This document shows positions 52,815 through 62,392 of a stretch of 64,000 bases of DNA, one piece after another. Position 1 is the first letter of the stretch. Each line of letters opens with the position of its first letter. The position numbers and the translations under genes are program-made. The DNA is from an uncultured Acidimicrobiales bacterium (GTDB taxonomy: Bacteria > Actinomycetota > Acidimicrobiia > Acidimicrobiales > SZUA-35): positions 186,001 through 250,000 of the forward strand of contig CALAJQ010000018.1 in the NCBI GenBank assembly GCA_937922785.1, given 5' to 3'. The notes beneath the pieces were generated by a model. The model was not told where the DNA came from. It did no database searches and was given only the letters and a program-made list of their open reading frames with translations.

Positions 52815-53774
52815 ATGTCGCACTTTATTGGGATTGATGTTGGTGGCACCAAGATTATGGGCGTCGTGGTTGATCCTGCGACTGGTGAAATCATCGAGCG
52901 TCGCAAGGCGCCCACACCACGTTCAGAACCAGACAAGCTTCCTGGGGCAATTGCTGATGTTGTGTCAGAGCTAATCGGCCTCCAGGGTGCCCCTGTTGGC
53001 ATTGGAGTCGGGGTGCCAGGGCTTGTTGACCACAACGGGGTTCTTCACTACGGACCAAACGTTCCCGGCGTCAGAAAGCTAGATATCGCGGGCGATTTGC
53101 GGGCCCAGTTTGGCATCCCAGTTGTGGCTGAAAACGACGCGTCCTGCGCCGCTTTGGCTGAGCATCGGTTGGGGGCGGCTCGTGGAACCATGCACGCAGT
53201 CATTGTCACCCAAGGAACTGGTATCGGTGGCGGCCTAATTGTTGGGGGGCGGCTTCTCCGTGGGGCGAACGGGTTCGCCGGTGAGCCCGGTCACATGATG
53301 GTCGACCGTTCAGGTCCGTTGTGTGCCTGTGGCCGTCACGGCTGTTGGGAAGCGGTTTCTTCAGGAACCGGCTTGGCTAACCTTGCCCGCCAGATCGTTG
53401 AAGAAGGCGGCGGCGAGCGAATCTTGGAACTGGCCGGGGGAGAACCAGCCCACATCAAGGGCGAGCACGTAAGCGCCGCCATGGCTGAAGGAAATGACGA
53501 TGCTGCCGAGGTACTAGACCGGTTTGCCGGCTGGGTGGCAGAAGGAATCGCCTCACTCATCACACTGCTTGACCCTGATGTGATCGTCCTCGGTGGCGGT
53601 TTGACCGTGATCAACCAACACTTCATCGCAGACGTTCGAGAACGGGTCATGCCCAAAGTTATGGGCGGAACACACCGTCCGGCTGTGCCGATCGTTCCGG
53701 CTCGGCTTGGTGCTGAGGCTGGAGCTATCGGTGCCGCGGTAAACGCTCGAGATCTGCTTATGGGAGTCGGCTAA
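52815..53774 (+). CDS. ROK-family glucokinase
   Basis: The 319-residue sugar kinase has the ATP phosphate motif GIDVGGTKIMG at the N-terminus, the sugar-binding/catalytic region VAENDASCAALAEHRLGAA, GTGIGGGLIVGG, the ROK histidine and zinc cysteines in GEPGHMMVDRSGPLCACGRHGCWEA, and the adenosine motif VIVLGGGLT. It phosphorylates glucose to glucose-6-phosphate in the cytoplasm, the usual role of such enzymes in actinobacteria; related hexoses remain possible. It meets the glycerol kinase gene stop-to-stop without a spacer. Confidence 0.92.
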   Translation: MSHFIGIDVGGTKIMGVVVDPATGEIIERRKAPTPRSEPDKLPGAIADVVSELIGLQGAPVGIGVGVPGLVDHNGVLHYGPNVPGVRKLDIAGDLRAQFGIPVVAENDASCAALAEHRLGAARGTMHAVIVTQGTGIGGGLIVGGRLLRGANGFAGEPGHMMVDRSGPLCACGRHGCWEAVSSGTGLANLARQIVEEGGGERILELAGGEPAHIKGEHVSAAMAEGNDDAAEVLDRFAGWVAEGIASLITLLDPDVIVLGGGLTVINQHFIADVRERVMPKVMGGTHRPAVPIVPARLGAEAGAIGAAVNARDLLMGVG

Positions 53775-55259
53775 CTAGTCTTCCTCAGGTACCCAGCCGC
53801 GGCTACGATTCACCGCCACCTTCCAGCGGTCATAGTTGGCATCGGCTTGGGTCCGATCTGAATCTGGCTGCACTGTGATGTCGGCGCCCCAAGCCGCAAC
53901 GACGTCATCGGTCGAAGCCCACACGCCTTCGGCCAAGCCGGCGAGGTAGGCAGCGCCTAGAGCGGTTGCTTCCTCGTTTTTCGGGCGGGTGACAGGCACA
54001 CCGAGTTGATCGGCCTGAAGTTGAAGAAGTAGCTCCATAACCGATGCCCCTCCGTCGACTCGAAGTTCGCTTGGTGGTTGGCCTGAAGCTTGCGACATTG
54101 CTTCAACAACATCGCGAACTTGGTACGCCATCGACTCCACAACGGCCCTAGCTAGTTCTGCACGCCCAGTGCCTCGTGTGATTCCTATGAGCGTCCCTCG
54201 GGCATAGGGGTCCCAATGTGGGCTTCCTAGGCCAGCAAAGGCTGGTACCAGATATACGTCTCCGGTATCTTCAACTGATGCTGCCAGCGGCCCGATTTCC
54301 GAAGCCTCTGAAATGATGCCAAGCCCATCTCGAAGCCACTGAATTGCGGCGCCAGTCACAAATATTGCGCCTTCGTATGCATAGGTGGGCGTCTGATCTT
54401 CCCCCAAAGTCCAGGCCACGGTGGTCAGCAGCCCGTCCACGGGTTCAGGGCAAGTCGATCCCACGTTCATCAACAGAAAGCTGCCAGTTCCGTAGGTGTT
54501 CTTAGTCATGCCAGGGTCGAAGCAGGCTTGACCGAACAGGGCGGCCTGCTGGTCTCCTGCGACGCCACTGATTGGAACCCCCGCGCCTACCGCAGTGGTG
54601 TTGGCAGTGCTGGCAAAGCGTCCGCTTGTTGGTCGCACCTCGGGAAGAGCGCCTATCGGGACCCCCAACATGTCTGCCATCTCTGGTGACCAGGCCATCT
54701 TGTTGATGTCGAACAACATGGTCCGGCTGGCATTGGACGGCTCGGTTACATGAGCTGCTCCATCGGTCAGCTTCCAAATTAGCCATGAATCGATCGTGCC
54801 CAAAGCAAGGTTCTCGTCGTTGGCAACGCCCCCCTCAGTTAGCAGCCAGCCAAACTTTGAACCTGAAAAGTATGGGTCAAGCACCAGCCCAGTTGTTTTG
54901 CGGACCATATCGAGGTGACCTTCGGCTCCAAGGCGGTCACACAATGCGGCGGTTCTTCGGTCTTGCCAGACGATCGCGCGGTGTAAAGGAAGACCGGTGC
55001 GGCGATCCCAAGCGACTACGGTCTCACGTTGATTTGTGATGCCGATGCAAGAAACTTCCTCATCAAGATCAGCAACAACTTCAGCGATCACTTCCTTGAT
55101 TGCAGCCCAAATCTCCTCAACGTCGTGTTCCACCCAGCCAGGCTTGGGGAAGTGCTGGGTGAACTCTCGGTACGCCAACTTGGCGATCTTAGAGTTCTCT
55201 CGAACGGCTAGCGCCCGCACTCCGGTTGTTCCCGCATCTATTGAAATCACAACTGCCAT
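53775..55259 (-). CDS. glpK: glycerol kinase
   Basis: The 494-residue FGGY kinase makes glycerol-3-phosphate from glycerol and ATP. Diagnostic segments are SIDAGTTGVRALAV, GITNQRETVVAWDR, IVWQDRRTAALC, TYGTGSFLLMNVG, GLGSPHWDPYARGTLIGI (FGGY signature) and LRVDGGASVMELLLQLQAD. The length and motif order are standard for GlpK. It is divergent from the phosphofructokinase gene (22 bases) and convergent with the glucokinase gene. No glpF or glpD adjoins it. Confidence 0.96.
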   Translation of the reverse strand: MAVVISIDAGTTGVRALAVRENSKIAKLAYREFTQHFPKPGWVEHDVEEIWAAIKEVIAEVVADLDEEVSCIGITNQRETVVAWDRRTGLPLHRAIVWQDRRTAALCDRLGAEGHLDMVRKTTGLVLDPYFSGSKFGWLLTEGGVANDENLALGTIDSWLIWKLTDGAAHVTEPSNASRTMLFDINKMAWSPEMADMLGVPIGALPEVRPTSGRFASTANTTAVGAGVPISGVAGDQQAALFGQACFDPGMTKNTYGTGSFLLMNVGSTCPEPVDGLLTTVAWTLGEDQTPTYAYEGAIFVTGAAIQWLRDGLGIISEASEIGPLAASVEDTGDVYLVPAFAGLGSPHWDPYARGTLIGITRGTGRAELARAVVESMAYQVRDVVEAMSQASGQPPSELRVDGGASVMELLLQLQADQLGVPVTRPKNEEATALGAAYLAGLAEGVWASTDDVVAAWGADITVQPDSDRTQADANYDRWKVAVNRSRGWVPEED

Positions 55260-55281
55260 ATCTGCAATCTAGGCTGTTCAG

Positions 55282-56310
55282 ATGCGAGTTGGAATTCTGA
55301 CCGGTGGCGGAGACTGTCCCGGACTAAATGCTGTAATCCGCGGGGTTGTTCGAAAGGGCGAACGACACTACGGAGACGAGATTCTCGGATTTAGAGATGG
55401 TTGGCGTGGTGTCATGGATGGTGAGTACGACCTACTCACTGTTAACGGGTGTCGTGGCATTCTCCCCAGGGGTGGAACAATTATTGGCACCAGTCGAATA
55501 AGCCCCTACATGTTTAGCGATGGCGTCGACCGAGTGAAGAAGACTTTCGCGAAACTTGAACTTGATGCTCTAGTTGCAGTTGGTGGCGAGGGCACTCTCA
55601 GCTGCACAAACGAAATCTTCCGTGAAGGCCTCCCCGTAGTAGGAGTGCCCAAGACGATCGACAACGACATCGGAATCACGGAAAAGACCTTTGGTTTCGA
55701 TACCGCAGTTTCCATAGCCACCGAGGCAATTGACCGATTGCACACAACTGCAGAGAGTCACAACCGGGTAATGGTTGTTGAAGTGATGGGTCGGCACGTG
55801 GGTCATATTGCAACGTGGGCTGGCCTGGCCGGAGGCGCAACCATGACGCTTATCCCCGAGGAACCGTTCGACATCGATCAGGTCTGTGACGCCTTAACGC
55901 GTCGCCATACGAAGGGCCGCTACGCGTCAATTGTGGTTGTCGCCGAAGGGGCCAAACCTAAGGCCGGATCGCTGACTATCAAAGAGGATTCCTACGATGA
56001 GTATGGCCACATTCGCCTTGGCGGTATCGGGAACCTTGTAGCGCGCGAGATTGAAAGCCGCACTGGTTATGAGACCCGGGTGACGATCCTTGGTTACACC
56101 CAGCGGGGTGGTTCACCCACGGCCTTTGACCGGGTCCTTTCTTCGCGGTACGGAGTAGCTGCGATTGACGCAGTCCATGACGAAGCTTGGGGCGAAATGG
56201 TAGCGCTGGTTGCCGAAGAGATGATCAGGGTCCCGATTGCCGACGCGGTCGCAGAACTGAAGTTCGTTAACAAGAACTTGTGGAAGACCGCACAAGAGTT
56301 CTTCGCTTAG
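55282..56310 (+). CDS. pfkA: 6-phosphofructokinase
   Basis: The 342-residue enzyme phosphorylates fructose-6-phosphate in glycolysis. Visible are ILTGGGDCPGLNAVIRG, RGGTIIGTSR, VAVGGEGTLSC, PKTIDNDI with the catalytic aspartates, EVMGRHVGHIATWAGLAGGA and LGYTQRGGSPTAFDR. The residue after GGE is Gly, whereas PPi-dependent enzymes usually have Asp there, so ATP is the likelier donor. It starts with ATG 55282 and forms a small carbohydrate group with the neighbouring glucokinase and glycerol kinase, though not a shared operon. Confidence 0.94.
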   Translation: MRVGILTGGGDCPGLNAVIRGVVRKGERHYGDEILGFRDGWRGVMDGEYDLLTVNGCRGILPRGGTIIGTSRISPYMFSDGVDRVKKTFAKLELDALVAVGGEGTLSCTNEIFREGLPVVGVPKTIDNDIGITEKTFGFDTAVSIATEAIDRLHTTAESHNRVMVVEVMGRHVGHIATWAGLAGGATMTLIPEEPFDIDQVCDALTRRHTKGRYASIVVVAEGAKPKAGSLTIKEDSYDEYGHIRLGGIGNLVAREIESRTGYETRVTILGYTQRGGSPTAFDRVLSSRYGVAAIDAVHDEAWGEMVALVAEEMIRVPIADAVAELKFVNKNLWKTAQEFFA

Positions 56311-56347
56311 TCCTTTCGAAGCGTTTGCTCTAGCCACCACTATTGGA

Positions 56348-57034
56348 TTACTCGTCGCCCTCTTCGGATTCTTCGTCGCCCTGTTCGGCTTCGACCTCAT
56401 CAGGTGTTGGGATGCAGTCGTTGAAGTTTGCTCGTGTTGCCGCGCCTTCAATTGACGATGAGCCAATATCGCTAAGGGGGATCGTGCCGTCGACATCGCG
56501 AATCTCAACTGATCTGATGATCTCAAACTGTGTAACCGTGCAAACGATTACCGCCGCGGGTAGGCGGTTGTCTTCACGAAGTTCGGTGCCGTCGGCAACT
56601 TCGATCACGAGGTGACCGTCTTCGACCGGGCGCGCAATTGGGTTAAGCAGACTAGACACCGACGAAGGCGAGCGGGCTTCGGGATACTGAGCCTGCTCAG
56701 CCTCGTTTGGGCCGCCGACTAGAGCATCTAGAGCATCCTGAATTGACGGTTCATCTTCTTGGGGCCGAGATACTTCAATAAGACCTTCGTCGGCGGAGGA
56801 AATCCAGAACAGGTCAAGGTTAAACGCCGGATTGTCGGGCTCGGCCTGTGTCGTGGAGGTGGTTGTCCCCAGAAGGGAGAACGGCACCGATGTGATTGGT
56901 TGAGCTTCGTCTTGCATCGTTAGCCCGCAAGATGTGGCCGCGAAACACATCGCAACCAAGCCTGACAATGATCGCCGGGTGTAGCTGACAGTGCCAGGTA
57001 TCACAGGGCCAGATATCGCAGGGCCAGGTCTCAC
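56348..57034 (-). CDS. GerMN-domain lipoprotein (LpqB-like position)
   Basis: The 228-residue predicted lipoprotein starts at GTG 57034, overlapping the kinase stop (GTGA). After a repetitive leader it has a hydrophobic stretch and lipobox ATSC. A GerMN-type domain follows (about 70-195: NLDLFWISSADEGLIEV, IQDALDALVGGPNEAE, LVIEVADG, AVIVCTVTQFEI), then a very acidic tail. In actinobacteria the MtrA-MtrB pair is followed by LpqB, which has a GerMN domain plus a propeller; this protein has the domain but not the propeller. It probably modulates the kinase at the membrane surface, an inference from LpqB. Confidence 0.8.
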   Translation of the reverse strand: MRPGPAISGPVIPGTVSYTRRSLSGLVAMCFAATSCGLTMQDEAQPITSVPFSLLGTTTSTTQAEPDNPAFNLDLFWISSADEGLIEVSRPQEDEPSIQDALDALVGGPNEAEQAQYPEARSPSSVSSLLNPIARPVEDGHLVIEVADGTELREDNRLPAAVIVCTVTQFEIIRSVEIRDVDGTIPLSDIGSSSIEGAATRANFNDCIPTPDEVEAEQGDEESEEGDE

Positions 57035-57046
57035 AGTGCCAGCTCC
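56993..57046. repeat. 15-bp tandem repeats across the kinase/lipoprotein junction
   Basis: Three full units of 15 bases (56993-57007, 57008-57022, 57023-57037) and a partial fourth share the form GCCAGRTMTCRCAGK. They contain the kinase stop codon and the lipoprotein start, and encode the leader PAISGPVIPGTV of the lipoprotein. The phase of 15 keeps the reading frame. Confidence 0.85.
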
Positions 57047-58467
57047 CCGTCTTCAGCTGCTCGGTGGAAGGCGGGCAGCTCGATAACAAATCTTGCCCCG
57101 CTTTTCCCATCAAGTCGGTCGGTCACATACACCCGTCCTTCGTGCAGCCGGATGTGCTCAGAGACCAGTGACAAGCCAAGGCCAACTCCCGTCGCAGTTT
57201 CGCGCCGCCCGGCGTCTGCGCCAGCTCGGGAGAATCTCTCAAAGATCCGAGTTCGATCGGCCTCAGGGACTCCTGGGCCGTCATCAATTACTTCAATCGT
57301 CACTACTGAAGAATCGCCTGAGAAACGAACCAGCTTTGCTCCGCCCCCGTACTTGTTTGCGTTCTCAAGAAGGTTGCTAACAGCCTGGGCGAGTCGCCGC
57401 TTGTCGCCCAAGACGGCAATCTCAGACTCTCTCGGATCAGGGCTGATTACCGCTGACGCCCCGAACTGGTCAAGTACTCGGTACAGAAACTCCCCGACCA
57501 GCAGGGGAGAGCGATCAAGCACGATGGCCCCAGCATCCAGCTGAGAGATTTCAAGAAGGTCCGCCACGAGTTGTTGAAACCTTGCGATGTCCGAAGCCAA
57601 CAGGTCCACGGCTTGGCTAGCGGCTTCGGGCATCTCGTTCTGGCGTCCCTTTAGGACTTCCACTGAGGCTGAGAGCGTCATCAAAGGTGAGCGCAGTTCG
57701 TGGCTTACATCTGAGGCAAAGCGTTGATCTCGTTCGATTCTTTGCCGTAGTGCGTCGCCCATGTCGTTGAACGAGGTGGTCAATCGGTCCAAGTCGGGAT
57801 CTGGCTGTTCGTCTAGCTGGGTGTCAAACCGGCCGCTCGCAATAGCCTGGGCCGCGGTAGCCACCTCCGAGAGAGGGTGAAGCAGACGCCTTGAGCTGTA
57901 GTAGCCAATCAAAGCCGCTGCTGCTCCTGATCCAACCGCCATAAGACCCAGTACTACACGCAAAGTGTTCAGTGTTGTGTTCAGGTCATCGAGGGGGACA
58001 AGCTCGTAGTAGGTCGCGTCAATCTCAGCGATTCGTAGACCAATCACCAGTTGGGGGATGTCGTTGATGTTTGTCAGTTGCTGTGCTGCGCCCGCTGTGG
58101 CCACAGTTTCAGCCACCGAGATCGGGATGTTTGTTTCCAACAAGCCACTAAGCGACCGAGGTTCGCCGTCAGGCAGCAGAAGCAGAAGCAACGCACCGTT
58201 ACTTCTGAGCAAGTCATCGAGCGCGCTTGAGATACCATTTTCAGTTAGCGGCTCCCCGTCGTTGGTTGAGGATGCGATGTCACGACGCAGAGCTTCCGCG
58301 TTTCGCCATACCTGGTCTTGCGCCGCACTTTGAGTGTTGGTTAGCAGGCGCTGTTGCACGAGCGCGGGAACCGCTAAGGCAAGCGCTGAGGACAACGCAA
58401 GCGCGCCAAGAGCATACGAAACCGAAACTCGGGTCCGAAGGCCGAGTGGGCGCCAGGCCAGGCCCAC
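57031..58467 (-). CDS. sensor histidine kinase, MtrB-like
   Basis: The 478-residue membrane kinase has a first helix at about 14-35, an extracytoplasmic sensor region, a second helix at about 170-190, then HAMP, a HisKA domain with the phosphorylated His in ASDVSHELRSPLM, and a HATPase domain with LLENANKYGGG (N box), DDGPGVPEADRTRIFERFSR (G1/F boxes) and GVGLGLSL (G2). It autophosphorylates in response to an unknown envelope signal and passes phosphate to the response regulator encoded 4 bases upstream. The lipoprotein gene overlaps its stop. Confidence 0.94.
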   Translation of the reverse strand: MGLAWRPLGLRTRVSVSYALGALALSSALALAVPALVQQRLLTNTQSAAQDQVWRNAEALRRDIASSTNDGEPLTENGISSALDDLLRSNGALLLLLLPDGEPRSLSGLLETNIPISVAETVATAGAAQQLTNINDIPQLVIGLRIAEIDATYYELVPLDDLNTTLNTLRVVLGLMAVGSGAAAALIGYYSSRRLLHPLSEVATAAQAIASGRFDTQLDEQPDPDLDRLTTSFNDMGDALRQRIERDQRFASDVSHELRSPLMTLSASVEVLKGRQNEMPEAASQAVDLLASDIARFQQLVADLLEISQLDAGAIVLDRSPLLVGEFLYRVLDQFGASAVISPDPRESEIAVLGDKRRLAQAVSNLLENANKYGGGAKLVRFSGDSSVVTIEVIDDGPGVPEADRTRIFERFSRAGADAGRRETATGVGLGLSLVSEHIRLHEGRVYVTDRLDGKSGARFVIELPAFHRAAEDGELAL

Positions 58468-58471
58468 GATC

Positions 58472-59155
58472 TTAAGGCTGCAGCTTGTAGCCCATGCCGC
58501 GGCTGGTAACCACGTACCGCGGGTTGGCAGCGTCGGGTTCGATCTTGGTCCTCAACCGACGAACGTGAACATCAACGAGGCGGCCATCGCCGAAGTAGTC
58601 ATAACCCCAGACTCTCTCTAGTAGCACCTCTCGGCTGAAGACTTTGCCTGGTTGACCTGCTAGCTCAACCAGGAGTTTGAACTCGGTCTTGGTGAGATGA
58701 ACCTCTTCCTCACCTTTCAGAACTATGCCTTCTTCGGGGCTTATCTCAAGATCCCCAACCTTGATTCGTTGAAGCGTCTGACCATCAGAGTTTCGAGCGC
58801 GACGCAACATGGCTCGGATTCGGGCCGACAATTCTTTAGGTGCGAATGGCTTGGTGAGGTAGTCGTCCGCACCAGCTTCGAGGCCTGCAACAACGTCGTG
58901 TGTGTCGGCTCGAGCGGTAACCATGATGATTGGCACGTCACTTTCGCGGCGGAGCGCACGACAGACTTCGAATCCATCGATACCCGGCAACATGATGTCG
59001 ATCAACACCACATCTGGCAGTTCAAGAGAGAACTTGGCCAGCGCTTCTTCACCTGTGCCCGCCTCGCTGACGTCCCAACCTTCTTCTTCGAACGCAAGTT
59101 TTACTGCAGAGCGAATTCTCTCGTCGTCTTCGACGGTCAGGATCTTTGTGGCCAC
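58472..59155 (-). CDS. OmpR/PhoB-type response regulator, MtrA-like
   Basis: The 227-residue DNA-binding regulator has a receiver domain (about 1-120) with acidic pocket VEDDERI, the phospho-acceptor Asp in DVVLIDIMLPGIDG, Thr in MVTARAD and Lys in LTKPFAP, followed by a winged-helix domain ending VDVHVRRLRTKIEP and TSRGMGYKL. It is the partner of the histidine kinase immediately downstream. The MtrA-like label rests on gene order (regulator, kinase, GerMN lipoprotein) and overall similarity; target genes are unknown, although MtrA controls wall and division genes in other actinobacteria. Confidence 0.94.
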   Translation of the reverse strand: MATKILTVEDDERIRSAVKLAFEEEGWDVSEAGTGEEALAKFSLELPDVVLIDIMLPGIDGFEVCRALRRESDVPIIMVTARADTHDVVAGLEAGADDYLTKPFAPKELSARIRAMLRRARNSDGQTLQRIKVGDLEISPEEGIVLKGEEEVHLTKTEFKLLVELAGQPGKVFSREVLLERVWGYDYFGDGRLVDVHVRRLRTKIEPDAANPRYVVTSRGMGYKLQP

Positions 59156-59203
59156 AACAGCTAATCTTGGCAGTTGCGAACGCGTTTGTCAGCTACCAAG
59201 CCG

Positions 59204-60019
59204 CTAATAGCCACTATCTGCGGAAACGCTCCGCAGCTGGTCGCCCAACAGATCAAACAACTCTGGCCCTGCGGCGAGTACAAACTCAGAACTCGGAAGC
59301 GATCCGGCGAGGTCACCAACAACGGCTCCGGCTTCATTAGCAATGAGCCACCCGGCGGCCAAATCCCAAAGATTCAGCCCGCGTTCGTAGTAGCCATCAA
59401 CGAGACCTGAGGCAACTAAGCAAAGGTCAAGGGCTGCCGAACCCGAGCGGCGAATATCGCGGATCTGGGGGAGGACGTGGCTAAGAACTCTGGCTTGGCC
59501 GCTTCTGCGTTCGGCCCCGTAACCAAAACCTGTGGCTATCAGCGCGGTGGCTAGGTCGGCTTTGGCCGTGCAAGAAATTCTGCTTCCGTTGAGCGTGGCG
59601 CCCTCGTCGCGTGAAGCGGCAAACATCAGATCGTTGCCGGGGTCATAAACGGCGCCAGCAACCATATGGTCGCCATCGCTGACAGCAATGCTGACCGTGT
59701 AACCGGGAAGGCCGTACAGATAGTTGGTAGTGCCGTCGATCGGGTCAATGATCCACCGTAGCCCTGACGTTCCGGGCTTGTCGGCGCCCTCTTCGCCCAG
59801 GATGGCATCGTCAGGTCTGGCGCTGGCCAGCGCCAGGGTGATCATCTTCTCGGCGGCTTTGTCGCCAGCAGTCACAACGTCAGCTACTGAAGACTTTGTG
59901 TCTACTTCGGCGATTGCAGAAGATCGCATCGTGGTGATCAACCCGCCCGCTTCGCGGGCTAAGTCAACCGCGATATCTCGGAGCTGACCTGGTGAGGGCT
60001 TAGGCGAAAGGTCAGCCAT
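59204..60019 (-). CDS. inositol monophosphatase-family phosphatase
   Basis: ATG 60019 (MADLSPKPS) gives 271 residues; it overlaps the upstream gene's stop by 8 bases. The Mg-dependent, Li-sensitive phosphatase motifs are ILGEEGADKPG, WIIDPIDGTTNYLYGLP (metal-binding Asp pair) and LNLWDLAAGWLIANEAGA near the C-terminus. Substrate could be inositol-1-phosphate, relevant to inositol lipids such as those used by PimB-type enzymes, or histidinol phosphate, since HisN belongs to the same family. The motifs alone do not separate these. Confidence 0.9.
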   Translation of the reverse strand: MADLSPKPSPGQLRDIAVDLAREAGGLITTMRSSAIAEVDTKSSVADVVTAGDKAAEKMITLALASARPDDAILGEEGADKPGTSGLRWIIDPIDGTTNYLYGLPGYTVSIAVSDGDHMVAGAVYDPGNDLMFAASRDEGATLNGSRISCTAKADLATALIATGFGYGAERRSGQARVLSHVLPQIRDIRRSGSAALDLCLVASGLVDGYYERGLNLWDLAAGWLIANEAGAVVGDLAGSLPSSEFVLAAGPELFDLLGDQLRSVSADSGY

Positions 60020-60368
60020 TGCGTGGCTCTTTCGATCCAGTCGAAGTAGATGCTTGGGCTTCGGGATGCTGAGTTGCTTTCCATTCGCCCATTGCCCGAA
60101 GCGTGAGTGAGGCCATGATGCCAACGCCAACAGCTCCTATAGCGGCGGCCACCATCGTGCCCAGTCCAATCCACAAGTCTTCGTCAGAAAGTAGATCAGC
60201 CGTTCCGTAACCGATCAGCCCGCCCAAGAAGCCGCCAACAATAATGCCGGCGAAGGCAGCCCAACGTGCCGCCTCGGGCGGCGTCGGCGCACTTGGTTGC
60301 GGCTGGTTAAGGCCGTCGAAGGGCATCGGCGAGTTGCCAGATCCGATTGGTGTCAGGTCATCGCTCAT
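60012..60368 (-). CDS. small membrane protein, two helices
   Basis: The 118-residue protein has a Pro/Ser-rich N-terminus, two membrane segments (AAFAGIIVGGFLGGLIGYG and GLGTMVAAAIGAVGVGIMA) separated by a short acidic loop, and a hydrophilic Thr/Ser tail. Glycine-rich helix pairs of this sort occur in AtpZ-like and other small membrane proteins, but no family is claimed. It is translationally coupled to the phosphatase gene and divergent from the NUDIX gene across 56 bases. Confidence 0.72.
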   Translation of the reverse strand: MSDDLTPIGSGNSPMPFDGLNQPQPSAPTPPEAARWAAFAGIIVGGFLGGLIGYGTADLLSDEDLWIGLGTMVAAAIGAVGVGIMASLTLRAMGEWKATQHPEAQASTSTGSKEPRNG

Positions 60369-60424
60369 TGGCAGTTAACTCTACTGAGGCGCAGCGCTAG
60401 TAAGACCTATGGCAAGCTGGAGGG

Positions 60425-60937
60425 GTGGGAACCGAGTCGACAACTGGACCGAGACAGTGGAGCGTCGCGGGTGGAGTGATCAGGCAACCCTCGGGTGCAC
60501 TGCTATTGGTCAACAACGTCAGGCGGGATGGCCGAAACGACTGGTCAACACCAGGCGGTGTGGTCGACCCCGGCGAGAGTTTCTTAGAAGCGCTAACCCG
60601 CGAGAGCGAAGAAGAGGCCGGCATCAAAGTATCTGAGTGGGTCGGCCCCATCTATCGGGTTGAAGTGTTGGCGCCCAAGCTCGGCTTTCATCTGCGGGTC
60701 GAGGCCCACGCCGCTGTTGCCTTCACGGGAGAGATCACCGTGGACGATCCCGACGGCATCGTCATTGACGCCCAGTGGGTCGATGTAGCAAACGTGGCAA
60801 ATCAGATGGCTTCGGCATCTCGATTTGTTTCTGAACCGCTGCTCGCACATCTTCATGACGGAGTTTCTGACGGGCGGCTATTCGGCTATGAGATTCCAGG
60901 CGCAGACAGAGGCTCTGAGATCCTAAGAGTCACTTAA
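60425..60937 (+). CDS. NUDIX hydrolase
   Basis: The 170-residue enzyme contains a complete Nudix box, GGVVDPGESFLEAL followed by TRESEEEAGI (about 44-67), the Mg-binding loop-helix that hydrolyses nucleoside diphosphates linked to another group. The strand SVAGGVIRQPSGALLLV precedes it as usual. The specific nucleotide is not predictable; a role in cleaning oxidised nucleotides is common for small Nudix enzymes. GTG 60425 follows GGAGG very closely, so an internal GTG may be used. The stop directly abuts the dinB start. Confidence 0.9.
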   Translation: MGTESTTGPRQWSVAGGVIRQPSGALLLVNNVRRDGRNDWSTPGGVVDPGESFLEALTRESEEEAGIKVSEWVGPIYRVEVLAPKLGFHLRVEAHAAVAFTGEITVDDPDGIVIDAQWVDVANVANQMASASRFVSEPLLAHLHDGVSDGRLFGYEIPGADRGSEILRVT

Positions 60938-62266
60938 GTGGTGGCGCCTCGGTCCATCTTGCATGTGGACATGGATGCGTTCTTTGTAAGCGTAGAAGAA
61001 CGGGAGAATCCCAGTCTGCGTGGCAAGCCTGTTGTTGTCGGCGGGACCGGAGCCAGGGGAGTGGTTGCGGCAGCAAACTACGCGGCGCGGGTCTATGGGG
61101 TCGGGTCAGCAATGCCGAGCGTTCGGGCGAAGGCGCTTTGCCCCCATGCCATCTTCCTTCCGGGTAACCATCAGTTGTACTCCGACCTAAGCACCCAGAT
61201 TATGGACCTGTTTAGAACGGTCACGCCGCTGGTCGAGCCGCTCTCACTTGACGAGGCGTTCCTTGATGTCACAGGTGCAGAGCGGCTTCTCGGTTCCCCT
61301 GTCGAAATCGCTCGTGATATCCGCAAGCGGATCCTCGAAGACTTTGAGTTGATGTGCTGCGTCGGCGTAGCGCCGTCGAAACTCCTAGCGAAGCTTGCTT
61401 CGCAGATGGCCAAGCCTACGGTCCAGGGCAAAACGGTCTTGCCCGGTCCGGGAGTCTTGGAAGTCCCAGCCGATGGGGTTCAGGAGTTTCTCCGTCCGCT
61501 GCCGGTGCGGCGCATGTGGGGAGTCGGTCCAAAGACAGGTGAAAAGCTAACTCGAATCGACATCAAGACGGTCGGTGACCTGGCTGATCTTGAGTTGCCG
61601 ATTCTGATTTCGGCGGTAGGTGAGGCAAGTGGACGGCACCTACACGCTGTTGCGAATGGGCACGACGATAGGCCGGTGGAGTCAGAACGGGCGGTTAAGT
61701 CCATTAGTCATGAAGAGACCTTTGCCGTGGACTTGGTTGACTATCACGACCTCAAGCGGGAGCTAGTGAGAATGGCTGACAGCGTCGCCAGTCGATCGCG
61801 CAAGGCGGGGGTTAAGGGCAAGACAGTTCAGCTGAAAGTGCGTTACCCCTCATTCCAGACTCTGACTCGATCTCGAACTGTTGGACGTCCGACCGACGAT
61901 GCTTCTGAGATCGTGGCAGTTGCTGATGAGCTGCTCTCCCAACTAGAGCTAGGCGAAGGAGTCCGACTGCTTGGAGTCGGAGTCTCGGGGCTTGTCACCC
62001 ACGTTGCTGATCAGCTCTCCTTTGACGATCTGCTGGGGCCAAACACCTCCGATCCGTCAGCTCGACCTGGTCCTGAACACAATTCAAACCGGGACGCCGC
62101 AATTGACGAGATTCGAGAACGGTTTGGAGCTTCAGCCATCACTCGAGCCCGGCTTGCGGTTAAACCCGCAGATTCTGATCCAGAAAGCGGGCAAACGAAA
62201 GGGTCCAAGATCAGGGTAAAACTCACTGGAGATCAGCAGTGGGGCCCTAATTCAGTGGATTCTTAA
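60938..62266 (+). CDS. dinB: DNA polymerase IV (Y family)
   Basis: The 442-residue translesion polymerase begins at GTG 60938, with no gap after the NUDIX stop. The palm has [15 protein letters not shown] (metal Asp), the fingers [14 protein letters not shown], and the second acidic motif [13 protein letters not shown]. The thumb helix-hairpin-helix reads [13 protein letters not shown], and the little-finger domain follows up to about 370. The C-terminal 70 residues are variable and basic, without a clear QLSLF-type clamp motif, although QLSFDDLLG at about 363 is close to one. It extends damaged templates with low fidelity. Confidence 0.95.
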   Translation: MVAPRSILHVDMDAFFVSVEERENPSLRGKPVVVGGTGARGVVAAANYAARVYGVGSAMPSVRAKALCPHAIFLPGNHQLYSDLSTQIMDLFRTVTPLVEPLSLDEAFLDVTGAERLLGSPVEIARDIRKRILEDFELMCCVGVAPSKLLAKLASQMAKPTVQGKTVLPGPGVLEVPADGVQEFLRPLPVRRMWGVGPKTGEKLTRIDIKTVGDLADLELPILISAVGEASGRHLHAVANGHDDRPVESERAVKSISHEETFAVDLVDYHDLKRELVRMADSVASRSRKAGVKGKTVQLKVRYPSFQTLTRSRTVGRPTDDASEIVAVADELLSQLELGEGVRLLGVGVSGLVTHVADQLSFDDLLGPNTSDPSARPGPEHNSNRDAAIDEIRERFGASAITRARLAVKPADSDPESGQTKGSKIRVKLTGDQQWGPNSVDS

Positions 62267-62392
62267 GAATAGTTATGGTCAGGAAGGCCAGATATGGCTG
62301 CCACGCGTTGTCGAAACGGATGTTTTGCGCGAAACTGTAAGAACGAGTTGTGTGGCCTCGCTCTTAGCGGGGGGATAGTTGAAGGTATTGGG

